From positions 1 through 8,795 of the forward strand of contig CAMBSA010000044.1 in the NCBI GenBank assembly GCA_945869935.1: DNA of 8,795 bases, in the 5' to 3' direction. Each line of letters starts with the position of its first letter. Within the stretch, counting starts at the first letter, position 1. Made by a program: the position numbers and the translations under genes. This DNA comes from Bordetella parapertussis. Its GTDB lineage: Bacteria; Pseudomonadota; Gammaproteobacteria; Burkholderiales; SG8-39. Shown here piece by piece: positions 6,590 to 8,795 of this stretch. The notes under the pieces were generated by a model. It was given only the letters and a program-made list of their open reading frames with translations. It was not told the origin of the DNA and ran no database searches.

Positions 6590-6618
6590 TTGCGACCCCC
6601 GGGTGCGAAACGTATGAT
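6590..6618 (+). promoter_or_regulatory. Putative sigma70 promoter for fadE
   Basis: TTGCGA (6590-6595), a 17-base spacer and TATGAT (6613-6618) form a good sigma70-type promoter, with 4 of 6 and 5 of 6 consensus matches. It lies in the spacer between the divergent atmA and fadE genes and would give a 5' leader of about 90 bases. ATCG-AA-CGAT at 6617-6626 is a short palindrome overlapping the -10 end and the expected transcription start; it could be an operator, but no known FadR or PsrA site is recognised. Confidence 0.55.
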
Positions 6619-6714
6619 CGAACGATACTCGACTGCGGCGACGCGCCCTCCCTGAAAAAGGGAATCCCGGACCGGACACCAACAAGCGGATCCGCAGTCA
6701 TCGGGAGACAGGCA

Positions 6715-8795
6715 ATGCTTTTCTGGATGGCCCTCTGGGTCGCGATCATCGGCACCATCGGCATATTCGTTCTGGCAGTGCGGCGCGCAAGCGGCGTCTC
6801 GTGGACGCTGACCATCGCGGCGATCGTTCTCGCGGTGCTGTCGCTTGCCGGCCTCGGACCGAATGCCAGCGCCGCGGTGCTGGTGGCGGCGATTGCGATC
6901 GGAGGACTCCTCAACTACCCCAACCTGCGGCGCGGCGTGGTGAGCAACCCGCTGCTTGCGGCCTTCCGGCGCGTGCTGCCGCCAATGTCGCAGACAGAAC
7001 GGGAAGCAATAGACGCGGGCAGCGTGTGGTGGGACGGCGAACTGTTCTCGGGCAAGCCCGACTGGGAACGGCTGCTCTCGGTGTCCCCGCCCCGTCTGAC
7101 CTCCGAGGAGAGCGCGTTTCTCGCCAACGAGTGCGAGGAACTCTGCCGCATGATCGACGACTGGGACAGCACCGCGGTGCATCAGGATGTGCCGCCGCAC
7201 GCCTGGCAATACATCAGGGAACAGGGCTTTCTCGGGATGATCATCCCGAAGCAGTTCGGCGGCAAAGGTTTCTCCGCCTACATGCATTCGCAGGTGGTGC
7301 AGAAGCTCGCCTCGCGTTCGTCCGCTGCGTGCGTTCACGTGATGGTGCCCAATTCGCTCGGTCCGGCGGAACTCCTCCTTCACTACGGCACGCGGGAGCA
7401 AAAGGCGCATTACCTTCCCCGCCTCGCACGCGGGGAGGACATTCCCTGCTTTGGCCTGACCAATCCCAATGCGGGGTCGGATGCCGCCGCTATTCCCGAT
7501 ACCGGCGTGGTTTGCCGCGGACTGTGGAATGGCGAGGAGGTGCTCGGCATGCGCGTGACCTGGGAGAAGCGCTATATCACTCTCGGCCCGATCGCCACCC
7601 TGCTCGGGCTTGCCTTCCGGCTGCATGATCCCGAGCGTCTGCTCGGTGGCGAAGAGGATCTCGGCATCACCTGCGCGCTGATCCCCACCGATACGCCTGG
7701 GGTCAACATCGGACGGCGGCACATGCCGCTGAACGCGGTGTTCCAGAACGGACCGAACTGGGGCACGGACGTATTCATGCCGCTGGAGTGGATCATCGGC
7801 GGACCGAAAATGGCGGGCCAGGGCTGGCGCATGCTGATGGAGTGCCTCGCGGCAGGCCGCTCGATCTCGCTGCCTTCGTCAGCCTGCGGCTACGCCAAGA
7901 TCGCGGTGCGCGCCACCGGCGGCTATTCGCGGGTGCGCAGCCAGTTCAAGACGCCGATCGGACGCTTCGAAGGCGTCGAGGAAGCGCTCGCGCGCATGGG
8001 CGGCAATCTCTACATGATGGACGCGGCGCGGCGCATGACCGCCGGCGCGATCGACATGGGTGAGAAGCCCTCGGTGATCTCCGCAATCGTGAAATACCAC
8101 CTCACCGAGCGCGGACGCGCGGTGGTCAACGACGCGATGGACGTACTCGGCGGGAAGGGGATCTGCATGGGCCCCGCCAATCTGCTCGCCCGCCCCTACC
8201 AGCAATTGCCGATTGCGGTCACGGTGGAAGGCGCGAACATCCTCACCCGCAGCCTGATCATCTTCGGCCAGGGCGCGATCCGCTGCCATCCCTATGTGCT
8301 TGCCGAAATGCGCGCCACCACCGAGCCTGACCGCCACCTGGCATCGAAGGATTTCGACCGCGCTCTCTGGGGCCATGTGAGCTTCGCGGTCTCCAACACC
8401 GCGCGCGCCTTCCTGCACGGCATCTCGGGCTCCCGACTTGCGTGGGTCCCCTCGAAGGCCGCCTCCGAAACGCGGCGCTACTATCGGCACCTCACGCGCT
8501 TCTCCGCCTGCCTCGCATTTCTCTCCGATATTGCGATGCTGACTCTCGGCGGTTCGCTCAAGCGACGCGAGAAACTATCGGCGCGGCTGGGAGACGTTCT
8601 ATCTATGCTGTACCTCGCATCCGCCACACTGAAGCGCTACGAGGACGAAGGCAGGCGCCGCGAAGACCTGCCCCTGCTGCACTGGTCCGTGCAGGACGCC
8701 CTGTTCCGCATCCAGACCGCGCTCGATGGCGTGATCGAGAATTTCCCGAGCCGCGGCGTCGCGCGCTTCATCAAATGCATCGTGTTCCCGCTGGG
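6715..8795 (+). CDS. fadE: FadE-type acyl-CoA dehydrogenase, cut by the window end
   Basis: This enzyme oxidises acyl-CoA to trans-2-enoyl-CoA using FAD, the first step of fatty-acid beta-oxidation. The visible 693 residues align closely with the long E. coli FadE (about 814 residues), so roughly 120 C-terminal residues lie beyond the edge. The ATG at 6715 follows GGGAGA (6703-6708). Two hydrophobic segments (about 3-21 and 30-66) suggest membrane attachment. Conserved blocks are [21 protein letters not shown] (95-115), MIIPKQFGG (175-183), [16 protein letters not shown] (211-226), [22 protein letters not shown] (243-264), [11 protein letters not shown] (363-373) and [10 protein letters not shown] (503-512). 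Glu505 is the likely catalytic base. [14 protein letters not shown] (516-529) and LGGSLKRRE (611-619) follow. The frame is open with no stop. A promoter lies at 6590-6618. The gene is divergent from atmA, and no other beta-oxidation gene is visible. Confidence 0.95.
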   Translation, partial: MLFWMALWVAIIGTIGIFVLAVRRASGVSWTLTIAAIVLAVLSLAGLGPNASAAVLVAAIAIGGLLNYPNLRRGVVSNPLLAAFRRVLPPMSQTEREAIDAGSVWWDGELFSGKPDWERLLSVSPPRLTSEESAFLANECEELCRMIDDWDSTAVHQDVPPHAWQYIREQGFLGMIIPKQFGGKGFSAYMHSQVVQKLASRSSAACVHVMVPNSLGPAELLLHYGTREQKAHYLPRLARGEDIPCFGLTNPNAGSDAAAIPDTGVVCRGLWNGEEVLGMRVTWEKRYITLGPIATLLGLAFRLHDPERLLGGEEDLGITCALIPTDTPGVNIGRRHMPLNAVFQNGPNWGTDVFMPLEWIIGGPKMAGQGWRMLMECLAAGRSISLPSSACGYAKIAVRATGGYSRVRSQFKTPIGRFEGVEEALARMGGNLYMMDAARRMTAGAIDMGEKPSVISAIVKYHLTERGRAVVNDAMDVLGGKGICMGPANLLARPYQQLPIAVTVEGANILTRSLIIFGQGAIRCHPYVLAEMRATTEPDRHLASKDFDRALWGHVSFAVSNTARAFLHGISGSRLAWVPSKAASETRRYYRHLTRFSACLAFLSDIAMLTLGGSLKRREKLSARLGDVLSMLYLASATLKRYEDEGRRREDLPLLHWSVQDALFRIQTALDGVIENFPSRGVARFIKCIVFPL

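Noticed and set aside
6499..7722. 407-codon open frame on the minus strand
   Set aside because: It is antisense to the first part of fadE, whose protein matches FadE throughout. The translation has shadow-like composition.

Overview
The window looks like chromosomal DNA of a high-GC betaproteobacterium, most likely Burkholderiales. The reasons are a Bug-type (TctC-like) periplasmic binding protein, long fadE and atmA genes with strong third-position GC, and a structured intergenic repeat of the kind common in beta- and gammaproteobacteria. No mobile element, tRNA, rRNA or CRISPR array was seen.

Layout. Bases 1-225 hold no gene but a dense set of inverted repeats. Five genes then run on the minus strand. 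In transcription order they are: an Atm1-type ABC exporter (4654-6489), a PBP7/PbpG-like DD-endopeptidase (3496-4485), the histidine methyltransferase EgtD (2504-3490), a Bug substrate-binding protein (1417-2385) and an alpha/beta hydrolase (226-1383). The hydrolase is interrupted by an in-frame amber codon at 421-423. On the plus strand, a FadE-type acyl-CoA dehydrogenase starts at 6715 and runs off the right edge. It is transcribed divergently from the exporter across a 225-base spacer that carries a good sigma70-like promoter.

How the genes relate. pbpG and egtD are separated by only 5 bases and probably share a promoter at about 4550-4578. The Bug gene and the hydrolase are 33 bases apart and look like a small uptake-and-hydrolysis pair for an unknown organic acid or its ester or amide. 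EgtD makes hercynine, the first intermediate of ergothioneine, but no EgtB is next to it in this window. AtmA-like exporters handle glutathione conjugates or persulfides, so two low-molecular-weight-thiol functions lie close together; a functional link is inference only. FadE carries out the first step of fatty-acid beta-oxidation.

Most unusual points: the amber stop that removes the Asp and His of the hydrolase triad while everything after it remains in frame and conserved; the EgtD gene coupled to a cell-wall endopeptidase; the repetitive basic tail of that endopeptidase; and the structured repeat at the left edge. No clearly new multi-gene system is evident.
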